NCBI GenBank assembly: GCA_963693365.1
Contig: CAVNZM010000009.1
Span: 496,001-560,000 of the forward strand
Length of the DNA: 64,000 nucleotides
Reading direction: 5' to 3'
Origin: Amoebidium appalachense
Lineage: Eukaryota > Ichthyosporea
Positions 49,980 through 63,269 of the stretch are shown here, in pieces. Positions within the stretch are counted from its first letter, which is position 1, and every line of letters begins with the position of its first letter. The notes below the pieces were generated by a model. It saw only the letters and a list, made by a program, of their open reading frames with translations. It did not search any database and had not been told where the DNA came from. The position numbers and the translations under genes are program-made.

Positions 49980-49980
<1 letters not shown>
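48534..49980. mobile_element. piggyBac-like non-autonomous DNA transposon (TTAA-flanked, 15-bp terminal inverted repeats)
   Basis: The left end is TTAACCCCGCGTTGTTCCC (48534-48552) and the right end is its exact reverse complement (49962-49980), so 19 bp are perfectly inverted across 1447 bp. Read as TTAA target plus a 15-bp inverted repeat starting CCCC, this is the signature of the piggyBac superfamily, which duplicates TTAA and has ends beginning CCC. A perfect 18-bp palindrome TGTGCCATATATGGCACA (48553-48570) directly follows the left repeat, as in subterminal hairpins of several piggyBac-related families. A second hairpin, CTCAGCC-GTT-GGCTGAG, lies at 48811-48827. The interior has no long open frame (the longest are under 100 codons), so it is non-autonomous. 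It lies about 570 bp upstream of the BRR2 start. Confidence 0.75.
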
Positions 49981-50013
<33 letters not shown>

Positions 50014-50701
50014 AAGAAAGGAGACACGGCCTCAGTAGATGGTAGATTTCGTGCTGCCGGTATACATGCTGCCGTGGTTGTTGCTCTAGACGGCAGTATG
50101 GCATTGCATGTGTCACGTGACCTGCACGTGAATGCGACCATGTGCAGGCACTGATTCTAGGGGGATTTGTGTGTGTGTTTTGGAGCACCGTCAAGGCAGA
50201 GGATGTGTAAACATGAAGTTTAGGGAGATCGTGCTGCTATTGTAACATGTGCACAAAACAGCCACGTGCACCACACTCCGGTGTACAGAACAATAATATG
50301 CACACGCGTCACTGTAATACCATGTATGCGCATGCCGCACAAGGTTTAGGAGACCACCACAGTATATACTATTTTCTTTTGGTTGATATCCATGTAGGAA
50401 TGGTGTGTTGCAATTGTCATGATCAGCCTGAGGCAGGCACGTGTATTTACTGAATTACTAGAACTAATGAATAAAATATACATTTGCTAAAAATGGCAAG
50501 GTAAATTGGGGCCAATTTATTATTTCCCCTTTTTTAAACGTTTTTTTAGCTCCAAGAACTTCGACGCCAAAATTTCTATATTTGGCTATCGTATATGATA
50601 ATGAACACGTGTATTTAGAGTAGTTATGATAAATATGAGCGGCCCGTTACAAATACAGTGACTTGAAAAACAGTGACCCACGAGCAGTTTTTCTTTTTAT
50701 C

Positions 50702-50732
<31 letters not shown>

Positions 50733-51268
50733 ACACACCACCACCACGGTGACCACCACTACCACCACCACCACCACCACTCCCCCCCCCCAAAAAAACC
50801 ACACACATACATGCACGTGTACACACACACACAGAACACCACCACCACCTCCACTGGACCCCATTTCCTCGTTGTTTTCTTAAGCCTTCAGACCAGTCCT
50901 GTACACTGGAGTTAAACAATTGAATTCACTGAGGCTGACATGCATCCACCCCCGCCTTCCACTTCCCTCCCCCCTCCCCCCTCACCCACCTCCACCCCCA
51001 CCCCCTCCCCCTCAACGAAGAAGGGCCCCCGTAAGCCTTGGGGGGGGGGGGGGGGGGAAGGGGGAGCTCTCGAGCCTCCGGGTAGGGAAGTGGGGTCCGG
51101 GGATTCGGAGAGGGGGGGGGGGGGGGGGGGGGGGAGGGGCATATAATATTGGGCCTAGATATCATAGTATGGGGCCACGGGGGAGGGAGAGGTGGAAGGG
51201 GGGGAGGATCCACGGGAAAGACCTTTAGGTGCATGTTCTTATTTATAAGTTAGACCCCCTTCAAATCA

Positions 51269-51315
<47 letters not shown>

Positions 51316-51501
51316 TGAGTGCAGGCCGGGACGTAGCTACGGACATGCAGCGCGGCTTCATGCAAAGGAGGGGGAGAGAGGAAGCTGGATCGTGAACCCT
51401 CTACCAAAAAGTGAAAGAGATACCTATGCAAGGAGGCCTGCACACACTTAACGTACCCATTCCAGACTCGCACGGGCACAGGCACTAATATAGGGCTCTA
51501 T

Positions 51502-51551
<50 letters not shown>

Positions 51552-52810
51552 ACGCAAACCCACATCCACACACCTGCATACACGGAGGCGTCCAAATTGA
51601 CATTAGAAGAAGTTATATAGACAAAACATCAACCCAGCCCTCAAACACGTACTACATACTACAGCCACCCCCACATATGGCCACCCACACAGTAACGGAC
51701 ATGCCTGGCAACAAACACACCTGAGTGGTCTGCACACACACATTAGCACGGACACTTACACACACACAACATGCAAACACACACGAGACAAAAATGCACA
51801 GCACTGACCCACGTGCGCACATGGGCACGTCCACTTGCACAGGCACAGAACCTGAAGATGGGTTAAGGCTCAGCACGTTTGCATTTCTGGACGAGCACCC
51901 CAGCGGCCCAGCCTGGTTCCACATCTACAGTCACCAACAAGCCAAAGGTGTGCCTTTGCATCTTCACGCAAGTGTGCCACTCACTATGTTTCCGTTGATG
52001 GAGCCAAGGACACCAGCTAGTTGCAGTATCCACAGCGTGGGTGAAATAAGGCACCCTGGTAGTGGCGGAAAGTAATAGTGATATTAGTGGTTTGGTGGTG
52101 GTGGTGGTGGGTGGGGGGGGGTGGGGGGGATACTATGATATTAATAAAAATCACTGTCCACACCCGTAATGGTTGAGGATCTTGCTTGTTGATTTCCGTT
52201 TTTTATAATCCCCCCCCCCCCCCCCCCCAAAAAAAAAAAAAATGTTTAGCCCTGCTCGTTTCTTTTCAAGACGGGTGACCCACACATGTTCAAGTGAAGC
52301 CGTATCTGAGTTTGGTTTCGTTGAGAAGATAATGGGTCGAAAATCTGGTACTGCGGATGACTTGGGTCCCTGTGAGGATGGGATTTGGTAAGTAAGCATA
52401 CGTGGCTTATGTGTTCCACGGGCTTGCACTCCGCATTGTGTTATCAGTTATGATTGTGTGTGTGTACTTCAAAATCCATACCTCATATTCTAAACCCCCT
52501 TATGTGGTCAACATACACTACACTTTTTACCTTACAACCATCACCACTTGCCATCCCGCACACAACAGACAACATCCTTACCCACTTGCTCCGTCACATT
52601 TACACCCCCGCACACCCTGGCCACACAGCACGTAATACCCACAAATTTATTCCCTCGCTCTTACACCCACGGACTCAGCAACTCAGCACCGCATCTACCA
52701 CCTCCACCACTACCACCAGGTGCGGGCATGTACACACACACACACACACCCATGGCACCATCCAATACCAACACACACACACACACACGTGGCACCATCA
52801 GAATACCAAC

Positions 52811-52905
<95 letters not shown>

Positions 52906-53242
52906 CCACACAGCTTTCTCCCAGGGCCAGCTGCAACTTCCATTCGCCTCACCTTCCCGGTCATCCCGGAAACTGCAGAGCGCCAAACACCCAATGCAGC
53001 GTACATTCAGCACCTTCTAACGAGATGCTCCTTCTTATTTCCCTCGTTGCCATTGGCTGTGGCCTTATCGAAGCATAGGTGATGATGTTTGCTGCCAGCC
53101 TGGTGGTCTGCTCCAACACAGATGGCACGGTTGGCGGTAGTCTGCTCGAAAAAGGAATTTCCACCATCTCTTGGGCCATGGGCTGCACAGTAGGCGAATG
53201 TATTTGTATGTTAGTAGGGCCGGAAGGGCGGGCGGACGGGCA

Positions 53243-53281
<39 letters not shown>

Positions 53282-53840
53282 CTTAGTTTTCATAAACTTT
53301 TACCCGAAAACTTAAATATTGGTGCCGGTTGCTTTCGAATATGGTCAAAAATCTTTTGTGTGCAGTGGGAGGAGGCTATCACACTGTGCGACCCATACCC
53401 ATATCACCACTATCACCACGTTTGTGTACATATTTGAAACATACGTGGCTTCCAGCGTGGCTTCCTATTGATGCAAAAGTTGTAAAATTCGCAATCATAC
53501 AAGTATTTCTCGTTATGCCTAGGACAAGCTTGCACAGAAACGAGAGAGTGCAAACGCCTCCCCAACGTACTTGAGTTACGTCAAGTGGAAGAAGGTCTTG
53601 AAGTCATGAGCGGATAGGAGCATATAAGGACTGATTTTAGCAGGCATTGTGTTGATAGTATTATTGTACTTGTACTGGGTGACGCAGGTGCCATTGGGCA
53701 TCCTCTGCGTGGGTTAGGTGTGTGTGTCGGCACGGTACAGTGTATGTATAGGAGAACAAGTGAGCACCGTTTTAAATTATAGCGCTCCTGTAGTGTCTGT
53801 CGTGCCGTCACCGCATACATGAAGTGGCATACAAGGTAGA
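49981..53840. other. Intergenic DNA, no gene supported
   Basis: It contains an A-run (49984-50010), AT-rich unique DNA (50040-50690), a trinucleotide CAC tract near 50755-50780, G- and C-run clusters at 50700-51315 (including a C-run of about 44 nt ending at 51315), CA tracts at 51505-51550 and 52811-52904, and a G-run at 53243-53280. A plus-strand segment 51866-51948, bounded by CTCAG and a GTGTGC donor-like site, stays open, but nothing supports it as a gene. The minus-strand frame at 52961-53293 is likewise open but unrecognised. Confidence 0.5.
52245..52480 (-). repeat. Dispersed G-run-associated repeat, inverted copy
   Basis: In the opposite orientation to all other copies it reads GCCCTGCTCGTTTCTTTTCA, AGACGGGTGACCC, TGTTCAAGTGAAGCCGTATC, GGGTCGAAAATCTGG, GGATGACTTGGGTCCCTGTG and GTTATCAGTTATG, matching the reverse complement of the copy at 30450-30705 piece by piece. 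A C-run plus A-run (52210-52242) sits at its left end, that is, at the end opposite to the G-run of the other copies. Confidence 0.8.
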
Positions 53841-54464
53841 CTTACGCTCACTCCACAATATGTGTATGTTAGCTTTACAATTGGTTCCGTGTACACAGAC
53901 ACACGCTGACACTCGATCACCACATGCACATCTGCATAGTTGAGGAATGTTGCCAATTGTGTTTTGACTGCAAACGATTGGTTCACTGGTCCCAGAGATC
54001 TCTAAATGAAAGTAACCAATCCGATTAGCACCTGGCATCCGGATTACATTCCAGACTGCTGCCCCACGGGTATATAAGCCACGTCTCTGCCAGGTGCAGA
54101 AATGGAGTTCAGTGATGGAGTAAAGACATGGAGTTCAGTCATGGAGTTAACACACTGAAAGCAGTAAAAAACGGGTCAGCGCCCAAGCGCGCCACGACGA
54201 CCCTAGTCACAGCGGACTCTACTTCCAACAGGGTTATGGGCCCAGACACGACACCGCGGCCTCTAACTTCATTAGAGACTTTCGCTTCCACAAACTCCAT
54301 CCGCAGCAGCCTGCGACATCAACGTCAAGTATTCCACTTCATTGGCGGGGCACGCACCACAGTGGAATGCACACCCCGGTCTACCCTGCAAGCAGCCACA
54401 CTCACTCTCTCTTCTCTAGTGGTGTGTACACTTCTCCAATTGGGTAGGGGTGTTGGAGTGCAGA
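53841..54464 (+). repeat. Tandem array unit 1 with CCAAT and TATA boxes
   Basis: The unit starts CTTACGCTCACTCCACAATA. It includes CCAAT boxes (53953, inverted near 53976, and 54016-54020), TATATAA at 54071-54077 in GGGTATATAAGCC, four 13-bp ATGGAGTTC... repeats beginning about 30 bp after the TATA box, and a 320-bp distal part (54143-54464). An open plus-strand frame of 122 codons starts at 54128. The minus strand also has an open frame bounded by TTTCATTTAG and GTAAGT splice-like signals. I cannot tell which strand, if either, is transcribed. Confidence 0.85.
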
Positions 54465-55205
54465 CTTACGCTCACTCCACAATATGTGTATGTTAGCTTT
54501 ACAATTGGTTCCGTGTACACAGACACACGCTGACACTCGATCACCACATGCACATCTGCATAGTTGAGGAATGTTGCCAATTGTGTTTTGACTGCAAACG
54601 ATTGGTTCACTGGTCCCAGAGATCTCTAAATGAAAGTAACCAATCCGATTAGCGCCTGGCATCCGGATTACATTCCAGACTGCTGCCCCACGGGTATATA
54701 AACCACGGCTCTGCCAGGTGCAGAAATGGAGTTCAGACATGGAGTTCAGTCATGGAGTTCAGTCATGGAGTTCAGTCATGGAGTTCAGTCATGGAGTTCA
54801 GTCATGGAGTTCAGTCATGGAGTTCAGTCATGGAGTTCAGTCATGGAGTTCAGTCATGGAGTTCAGTCATGGAGTTCAGTCATGGAGTTAACACACTGAA
54901 AGCAGTAAAAAACGGGTCAGCGCCCAAGCGCGCCACGACGACCCTAGTCACAGCGGACTCTACTTCCAACAGGGTTATGGGCCCAGACACGACACCGCGG
55001 CCTCTAACTTCATTAGAGACTTTCGCTTCCACAAACTCCATCCGCAGCAGCCTGCGACATCAACGTCAAGTATTCCACTTCATTGGCGGGGCACGCACCA
55101 CAGTGGAATGCACACCCCGGTCTACCCTGCAAGCAGCCACACTCACTCTCTCTTCTCTAGTGGTGTGTACACTTCTCCAATTGGGTAGGGGTGTTGGAGT
55201 GCAGA
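54465..55205 (+). repeat. Tandem array unit 2, with expanded 13-bp minisatellite
   Basis: It is almost identical to unit 1. The TATA box is at 54695-54701, and the 13-mer ATGGAGTTCAGTC is expanded to 13 starts (54726-54890), which accounts exactly for the 117-bp length difference from unit 1. On the plus strand the minisatellite stays open in the frame reading MEFSHGVQSWSSV repeats, giving a 161-codon frame. Confidence 0.88.
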
Positions 55206-55586
55206 CTTACGCTCACTCCACAATATGTGTATGTTAGCTTTACAATTGGTTCCGTGTACACAGACACACGCTGACACTCGATCACCACATGCACATCTGC
55301 ATAGTTGAGGAATGTTGCCAATTGTGTTTTGACTGCAAACGATTGGTTCACTGGTCCCAGAGATCTCTAAATGAAAGTAACCAATCCGATTAGCACCTGG
55401 CATCCGGATTACATTCCAGACTGCTGCCCCACGGGTATATAAGCCACGTCTCTGCCAGGTGCAGTCATGGAGTTCAGTCATGGAGTGCAGCCATGGAGTT
55501 AACACACTGAAAGCAGTAAAAAACGGGTCAGCGCCCAAGCGCGCCACGGCGACCCTAGTCACAGCGGACTCTACTTCCAACAAGGT
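55206..55586 (+). repeat. Tandem array unit 3, truncated
   Basis: It carries the same promoter-like part (TATATAA at 55436-55442), three 13-mers (one variant) and the first 90 bp of the distal part, stopping after ACTTCCAACAAGGT. On the minus strand this copy alone has a 146-codon uninterrupted frame, because a TGA found in the other copies is TGG here and the number of 13-mers preserves frame. Confidence 0.85.
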
Positions 55587-56401
55587 CTACATTTCTTTCT
55601 CGGCCTTGGTCCGCAGAAAGACAAGCCCAAGACCACCCATTCTGTACTATTAATTTGGTTTTTGGTGGCCCAGTTGATGCAATTGCACCGGTAATGCCCG
55701 TATTATGTATGAATATGGCTCTATGAAGGCATAAAATAGATAAAGCACATGATGTATGATGTGAGTATACATACGGACCAGCGGCATCCGATGATTACAA
55801 TACATACACGGTGCGAGAACAGAAAGATGCATACATCTCGCGAGGATCCACCCTTATATATGGATTTCAAAAGCCCCCCCCCCCCCCCCCCCCCCCCCCC
55901 AACAACAACAACAACAAAAAAAAAAAAAACAACCAACCAACCCCACCACTACCACCGTGACCACTGGCCACACTGCACACACACACACACACAAAAAAAA
56001 ATAAATAAATAAATAAATAAATAATAAGGATTCGAAAAGGAGAAGAAAAAAGAAAAAAAAGAAAAAGAAGAAAAGAAAAAAAACGCCCTACATATACTCA
56101 GTACACACACTATGCACACACACGCAGACACCATACTTGGTAAACTTATCCACAGCTTATCACACAGAATGAGCAGGTCACACGTGCACCGTATACTCGA
56201 ACTACTGCACGTACTAGACACACGTGCACACATTGTGACACACATAAACACACACAGTATCCGCAGACCCACAGTTTTTCGAACACAAAACAAGCGCCAC
56301 GATGTATATACACAGGATGTATACACAGGACACACACGCGTGAACACACATCCCAACATATACCGGGCCACAGGCCCTTCGAGTCTCTCCACATTCTACA
56401 C

Positions 56402-56444
<43 letters not shown>

Positions 56445-56708
56445 CCCCCCCCCCCCCCCCCCCCCTCCCCCCCCCCCCCCCTCGAGCTCCCGGCCGGAGG
56501 CGGCTCGGAGCACCCCTCCGGCCCGGAGCTCTCAAGTTGAGTTGCCACTAGTACCGGTACGGGCCGGACTATTCTCTTTCGCGTATGTCGCTGCCATTGT
56601 GTACTTTCCTTTCATCCCAGTAGTACTTCGTTGCACAACGTCATCATCGGAAATCCAATAGTCATGAAGAAACGACAATCATTCGGATCATGCATTGCCC
56701 CCCCCCCC

Positions 56709-56739
<31 letters not shown>

Positions 56740-56784
56740 ACACCGGTGCCCCCCACACACACAGTCTCTCTCTCTCTCTCTCCT

Positions 56785-56815
<31 letters not shown>

Positions 56816-57232
56816 TCTCAGCTCTCTCTCTCGAGCTCTTTGCCCCTCGGCCCTCATTCGTACATACCGCAAGTACGGGGGCCGTTTATAATAATAATTA
56901 GCAGCTGCTATGCATGCCACGTGCACTAGTGTTTTGAGAGGCACCGGTGCGTAGCTGTATGACACATATGCATGTTATCGTGAAGGCCCTGCAGCTGCAG
57001 CTGCTTCTATGCCTGCCACAATTGCAGTTAAAAAATCAATCTGTCCAGGACTTCGGCCCCTCCATCGGCCCCCATCCTCTGGGCCGGGTCTCTGCCTCAC
57101 ACTGAAAGTGCAACGATCCCCCCCACACTGAACACATCACGGCCGTGCAGGCTGCATGCGCACAGTGCACTGAGTTGCGACAGGTGCACATGCACACGTA
57201 CGTCATTTATATCCAGTGACCAGACTCCACCC

Positions 57233-57273
<41 letters not shown>

Positions 57274-57753
57274 AACCCACCATCACACATTTTTCACATT
57301 AACACAAACACACACACATCATGATGTACACATAGCTGATCAAATGAAATGAATCACAAACACACCTGTAAATACACACACACACACACGGTGCACACAC
57401 GTGCCCGCACACGCATACACACTTAGTCTATCGCATGAACGTGCCACCACCGTCTCACTAGTCTGCCTGCCAGCAGCAGTGTCCATAAGTGAACACGGCA
57501 TACAGTATCATAATACTTTGAGGAGGGTTCGGGTGCACCACGCGTTACACAGAAACTGAAAAACAATTGCCGGGTTGCAGTCGTGGAGTTGGATGGAGCG
57601 GGTTTGAATTTAATATGGCAAACGTTTACCATGAGATATGCACCCGAATAGGATACGGAACAGCCTCCAACCCCAGCCCAGTCACTGTGGTCCCAGGCTG
57701 AATCACATACCGCCTTTTTTTTAAAGCTCTGTTTCTTTCCCTTTTTTTCCTCT

Positions 57754-57799
<46 letters not shown>

Positions 57800-57805
57800 G
57801 GCGGG

Positions 57806-57837
<32 letters not shown>

Positions 57838-58114
57838 AGGGGTTCCGTGTGCACACACGGTGAGCTAGACAGCAGCAGCAACGGGACATGGTGTGGTGTG
57901 ATAGATGCATTCATGCGGTTGTGTCTTCCTTCAGAGCTATTCTGCCGTGAAGCCTCCCTGCAGCTCAGGCTCAGGATGATGGTACGTGTTGTGGCCTTCA
58001 TGAGATATACGGCCTGAATACTTCGTGCATACCCCACAGTCTTAACCCCCCGCAAAAAAAAGAAAAAAAGAAAAAGAAAAAAAAGACAAGCAAAAAAAAA
58101 CAGGTGCGCAGGTG

Positions 58115-58166
<52 letters not shown>

Positions 58167-58332
58167 CCCTTGCTCATGCATGCTAGCCCAACATTAGCCA
58201 CATGCACTTGTCAGACTAGCCACACACCATCCTTTGCTAGATTGCACTCCAGCCAACATCGCACCAGCCCCCCCCCCCCCCCCCCCCCCCCCTCCCCCTC
58301 CCCCCCCTCGTGTAGCACCTCCCCATTTCCCA
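55587..58332. other. Intergenic DNA between the array and UBXN7 end
   Basis: C-runs occur at about 55875-55900, 56403-56441, 56444-56480, 56699-56725 and 56785-56812; a (TAAA)n tract at 56001-56025; an A/G-rich tract at 56035-56085; CA tracts at 57236-57270 and 58118-58162; a (GT)n plus G-run composite at 57757-57837. No coding exon is recognised. Confidence 0.6.
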
Positions 58333-58432
58333 CTACGTGTCTCCCGGCACCACCCTGACTGCAGCATTTACGAGTTGGGCAGCCGCCATGGTGTCATCAA
58401 GGCGCCGACGTAGCCGGTCCTTAAACACGGCA

Positions 58433-58513
<81 letters not shown>

Positions 58514-60193
58514 TTTGCTAGTGTGCGTTTTTGAGTTCGTGCACGCAATTCAGCGGGGCCAGGCGAGGCGGCAAGGGGGAAGGGGGCCGGAGGAGTGGGT
58601 GGGTGGGTTGGGGGGGGGGGGGGGGGGGGGGGGGGGGAGGGGGAATGAGCCAAACGGGGTGCGAAGGGTAGCAGGGGCTAAAACGTAATGTAGAAACCAA
58701 ATACTTCCCGGAAAATGATGTAGCAAACGAGGACATCAACCCAGGCATGCAGGGTGCTGCATGGAGCCCGCTTTCACAACAAACCAACAGGGCCTGGAGG
58801 GGGCGAGGGGGGGGAGGGAGGGAGAGGGAGGGAGGGAGGGGGGAGGGGGGGGGGGGGGGGGGCTCTAATTACGTCAAAGGTGAGGCGATGGGGTGCATCG
58901 TCGGGCAGGCAGGTGAAGATGAAGGAGAAGAGGGCCCTCACAAGGTCACTGCGGTAGAACCGACGCATAATGCTGCTGCCGTCTTGCGGGGGGGGGGGGG
59001 GGGGGGGGGGGGGGGAGTGGGGAGAGGGGGAGAGGGGGAGAGGGGAGAGGGGAAGGGGGAGGGGGGGGAGGGGGGGGAGGGGGGGGGGGGGAGGGGTGTC
59101 GTTAAATTGGTGGCTCAAGCGGGCTGGTGACAGGGGATAGTGGGTGATGCCGGTGGGTAAACGGGTGTAGTGGGTGGGAGCGTGGGAGGGCAGTGGGAGC
59201 ATTTAGCAGATGTGACTGTGTTGCGTCTGTAGCTCTAAGCCCACCACCAAAAATGCCTGTCTGCTTGGCATGGAGGACTCCCCGGGCATCGGGGGTGGAG
59301 AGGGGTGTGTGCACTGTGTGTGTGTGTTTTTTTTGCCCCTTTCTTCTTTCTTTCTTTCTTTCTTTCTTTTTTTTCATTGGGGGGGGGGGGGGGAGGGGGG
59401 GGGGTTGGATGTGAAGGAAACAATATACTCTACAACGACCTTCAGCATAGGAGGGTGTGGTGCACATGGCATGTGTGGTGAGGGCAGACATGAAGCACAC
59501 ACAGGCATGCACGTGCACGCACAGGCATGCACGTGCACACACCCATCATCCTGATCTGCAGCCGTGTGACTTCCTCCTTCGGTGCATCTGCAGGGGGCTC
59601 AACGGGTAGTGGCCCGTATGGCTCATCGTCATCTGCAGGGTCAGGTTCGGGCCGGGGTTCGTCTTGGCCCGACCCGACATCATTAGAGGGTGCCCCGTCG
59701 GAGCCATGTTCCCAGTCTGGGCAATTATTGAGGTGTCAGTGTTCGGCTGGGTGCTTTAGCCATAGCAAATATAAATGGTCCACTCTATCTAGCCATGGAT
59801 ATTATGAAGCGGCAAACCATGCCATAGTTGCTGTGGCATGTGTTACAGGCTCAATTGGTGAGGTGTAGTACGGTGAGGTGGAGCTGGTATGGGATGTGCA
59901 TGTTAGAAGGGGGGGGGGGGGGGGAGGGGGTAAGATGGCGGGGAGGGGGAAGGGGGGGACAACAACATACACATACCCCACACCCATCCAATCTTCACAA
60001 CACCATTTACCATCACCACCACACGCACGTAAACACATGTGGGCACACACACACGAGAAGGTTAGCGGGATGATGGGGCAAGACTTGCCAGGCTGAATGA
60101 TTATGGAACAGGAGTGTAGCCGGTTGCATAAAAAGGGGATGTTTTGGTTCGGTTGTGGTGATCGCAGAGCGGTGCTAGTCGTGGCGGCGGATG

Positions 60194-60253
<60 letters not shown>

Positions 60254-60387
60254 CTACATTCGTCCCCATCGTCTTCCTGGTCGCTGTCTTTCTTCGGGTC
60301 GGGCCGTTTGGTGGGTCGGGCCGACTCAGCAAGTGAGGCCTCAATGGCTGCACGGAGCTGGGCATCCTCGTCAAGATCCACAACCCG

Positions 60388-60420
<33 letters not shown>

Positions 60421-61025
60421 CATTTGCATGTTCGTGTGCATGCAGAGTGTGTATGGTTGAGCAATCCCCTAATGTGCCACAGCATGCCACCCAGTATTCC
60501 CGTGAGGGAAGGAGAATCGGGGTGTAAGAGCGGGGAACGGCAAATCACAACTTGGGTATTGGCTATCCACATGAATATTTGAACATTAACACACGACGCA
60601 CCAACAAACATGTATACATCCATGAACAGAAACACAGCATCCATGTTTAGCACCCCCCCCCCCCCCCCCCCCCCCCACCACCACCACAAAAAAAAAGCCA
60701 CCCAACTACGTGCACAGAACTTTACAGGAGGACAATAGAAAAAGAAAAAACCAAACCAAACAAAAAAACACAAACAAACAACAACAACCAAAAAAACGAA
60801 AGAAACGTATGAGAAGAGGCAAAAAATAACACTGTCACACCTGTTTCTTTGGAGGGGGTGCCTGGGCCTCCTCCTGGTCCTTTAGGCTGCGCAGAAACTC
60901 ACTCACTGCTCACACTGTCAGCTTGGCGCTTATGGAGAACAAACGTGTTTTATTCTCATGCCCAAGGGGGAGGGTGTGCGTGTGCGTACATGCGCTCTTT
61001 TCTTCTGAGTTTCTTGCGGGTTGTG

Positions 61026-61095
<70 letters not shown>

Positions 61096-61394
61096 CGTGC
61101 GTGTGCGTGTGTGCGCGTGTGTCGGTGTTGTGGTGATGGTGATGCTGGTCATGCTTGCCATCGCTTTCTTTTAATTTGCTGGAAGGGAAGGAGGGGGAGG
61201 GGGCGAGGACGAGGGAGGAGGAGCGGGGGGCGCAGGTTGGGTAGGGGTATATAATTTGTTCCACAGTGCCAACTGCAAACGAACACCGGACAAGTATTGA
61301 GGATGCAAAAACGAAACAAAACGAGTATCCACGTATGCAGAGGGTGTGTGGTGGTGGTGGTTTGTGTATGTGTACGTGCCTGAATGTGTTTGTG

Positions 61395-61430
<36 letters not shown>

Positions 61431-61474
61431 ACAATGGCAAAAAGGGAGGACGACAGTGTGAGGCTCACACTGTG

Positions 61475-61563
<89 letters not shown>

Positions 61564-61734
61564 TGCGGGTGGGTGCATACCTTCGGCCACAAAGGCGGTA
61601 GCATCAGGCTTTGTGTTCCACTGCTTCAGTCTCTCCCCTACAACACCACAGGGCAAGGTGTGAGCTTTTCAAATAAAAATGGTGATGATAATGGAGTGTG
61701 CTAGAAGACTTGCGAGGACACAGCAGCCCCTTCG

Positions 61735-61797
<63 letters not shown>

Positions 61798-62747
61798 AAA
61801 AAAAAAAAAAACATCAAAATAAATAGATCAATAAAAAATAATAAAAAATAAAATAAAATAAAAACGGGGGGTGGGGTGGGGTGGGGGTGGGGGTGGGGGG
61901 GGGGGGAGGCACACCATCAATTCACACGAAGCACACAAGAAGGGCAAAAAGGAAACGAGAATGCATCAGCAGGGACCCATCACCCCATGCTCCATACCCC
62001 CCCCCCCCCCCCCCCCCCCCCCACGCACACCCGCACACACGCCAACACACGTACCTGTGGTTGAGTCGATGATTGCAATGTGTGGGAACCCCTGAAATGG
62101 GTAGTATGTGCCGTATGCTTTGCCCTCAGGCGTGTCCACGTTGATCTGTGGCCTATTGTCAGCACACAGGCACACATGGATGGGTAGGAGTAGATTGCTC
62201 CGTTCAGTATGGTGGTAACACTCGTTTGTTCAGTATGGTGGTAACACTGGTTTGTTCAGTATGGTGGTAACACTCGTTTGTGAACAAATAGAGGGAGGAG
62301 GGCGGTGTGTGTGTGTGTGTGTTCTTAGTGCAACAGCTTGAAATGGTGAGGGGGACTTAGGAAATGGCAAAGTATACAGCACACATGTTGATTTGGTGTA
62401 TGCACAGGTAAGATCGTGTGTTTTTTGCAGCGTACAGAACAAGAAGTGCACGTGCCCAGACAAAATCATTGCTGCTACACATGCAAACCAGGCACATGGA
62501 TACACATTCCCATATCCAAGCACCCCCACCAGCAAGCTCATTGCACATAACAGGTTAACACACAAACACACACACACAAACATCCACCCACCCACCCACC
62601 CACCCACCCTCCCGCCCACCCATCCACCCACCCACCCACACCGGCAACATCCACCCACACACCCACCCATACTGACACACGGACACGTACACACATCCGC
62701 CCACCCACCCTCCCACCCACCTAAACCCCCCCCCTCCCCCCCCCCTC

Positions 62748-62778
<31 letters not shown>

Positions 62779-63179
62779 ACCACACACACACCCACCCATC
62801 CACCCACCCACCCACCCACCTGCCACAGAATGAAGTTCTCCCTGACCAGGCGCACCACCGGGGCCTCTCTCCACAAATCTCTGTTGAGTGTCTGGCACAC
62901 AAACTCATCGCTCTTCTGCAGGTTGGCTAGCACGTGCTTGCCCTCGTGTTGCCCCTGCTGCTTGGCCTGGGGGGGGGGGGGGGGGAGAGGGGGGGGGGGG
63001 GGGGGAGGGGGAGAATGGGGGGGATTAGAATGCCTTACAGAGTACGAAGCACATGTGAACTAGGGACAAGACAGTACATATTTCGTTGTATTTATTGAAA
63101 AAAGAGGGGAAAAAAAAGATAAAAAGACATCCACAAAGACCTGGGGGGAGGAAGGGGGGGGGGGCGGGGGTGGGGGGGG

Positions 63180-63269
<90 letters not shown>

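Noticed and set aside
51866-51948. Exon-like plus-strand segment bounded by CTCAG and GTGTGC
   Set aside because: A single isolated candidate with no partner exons in phase and no recognisable product.
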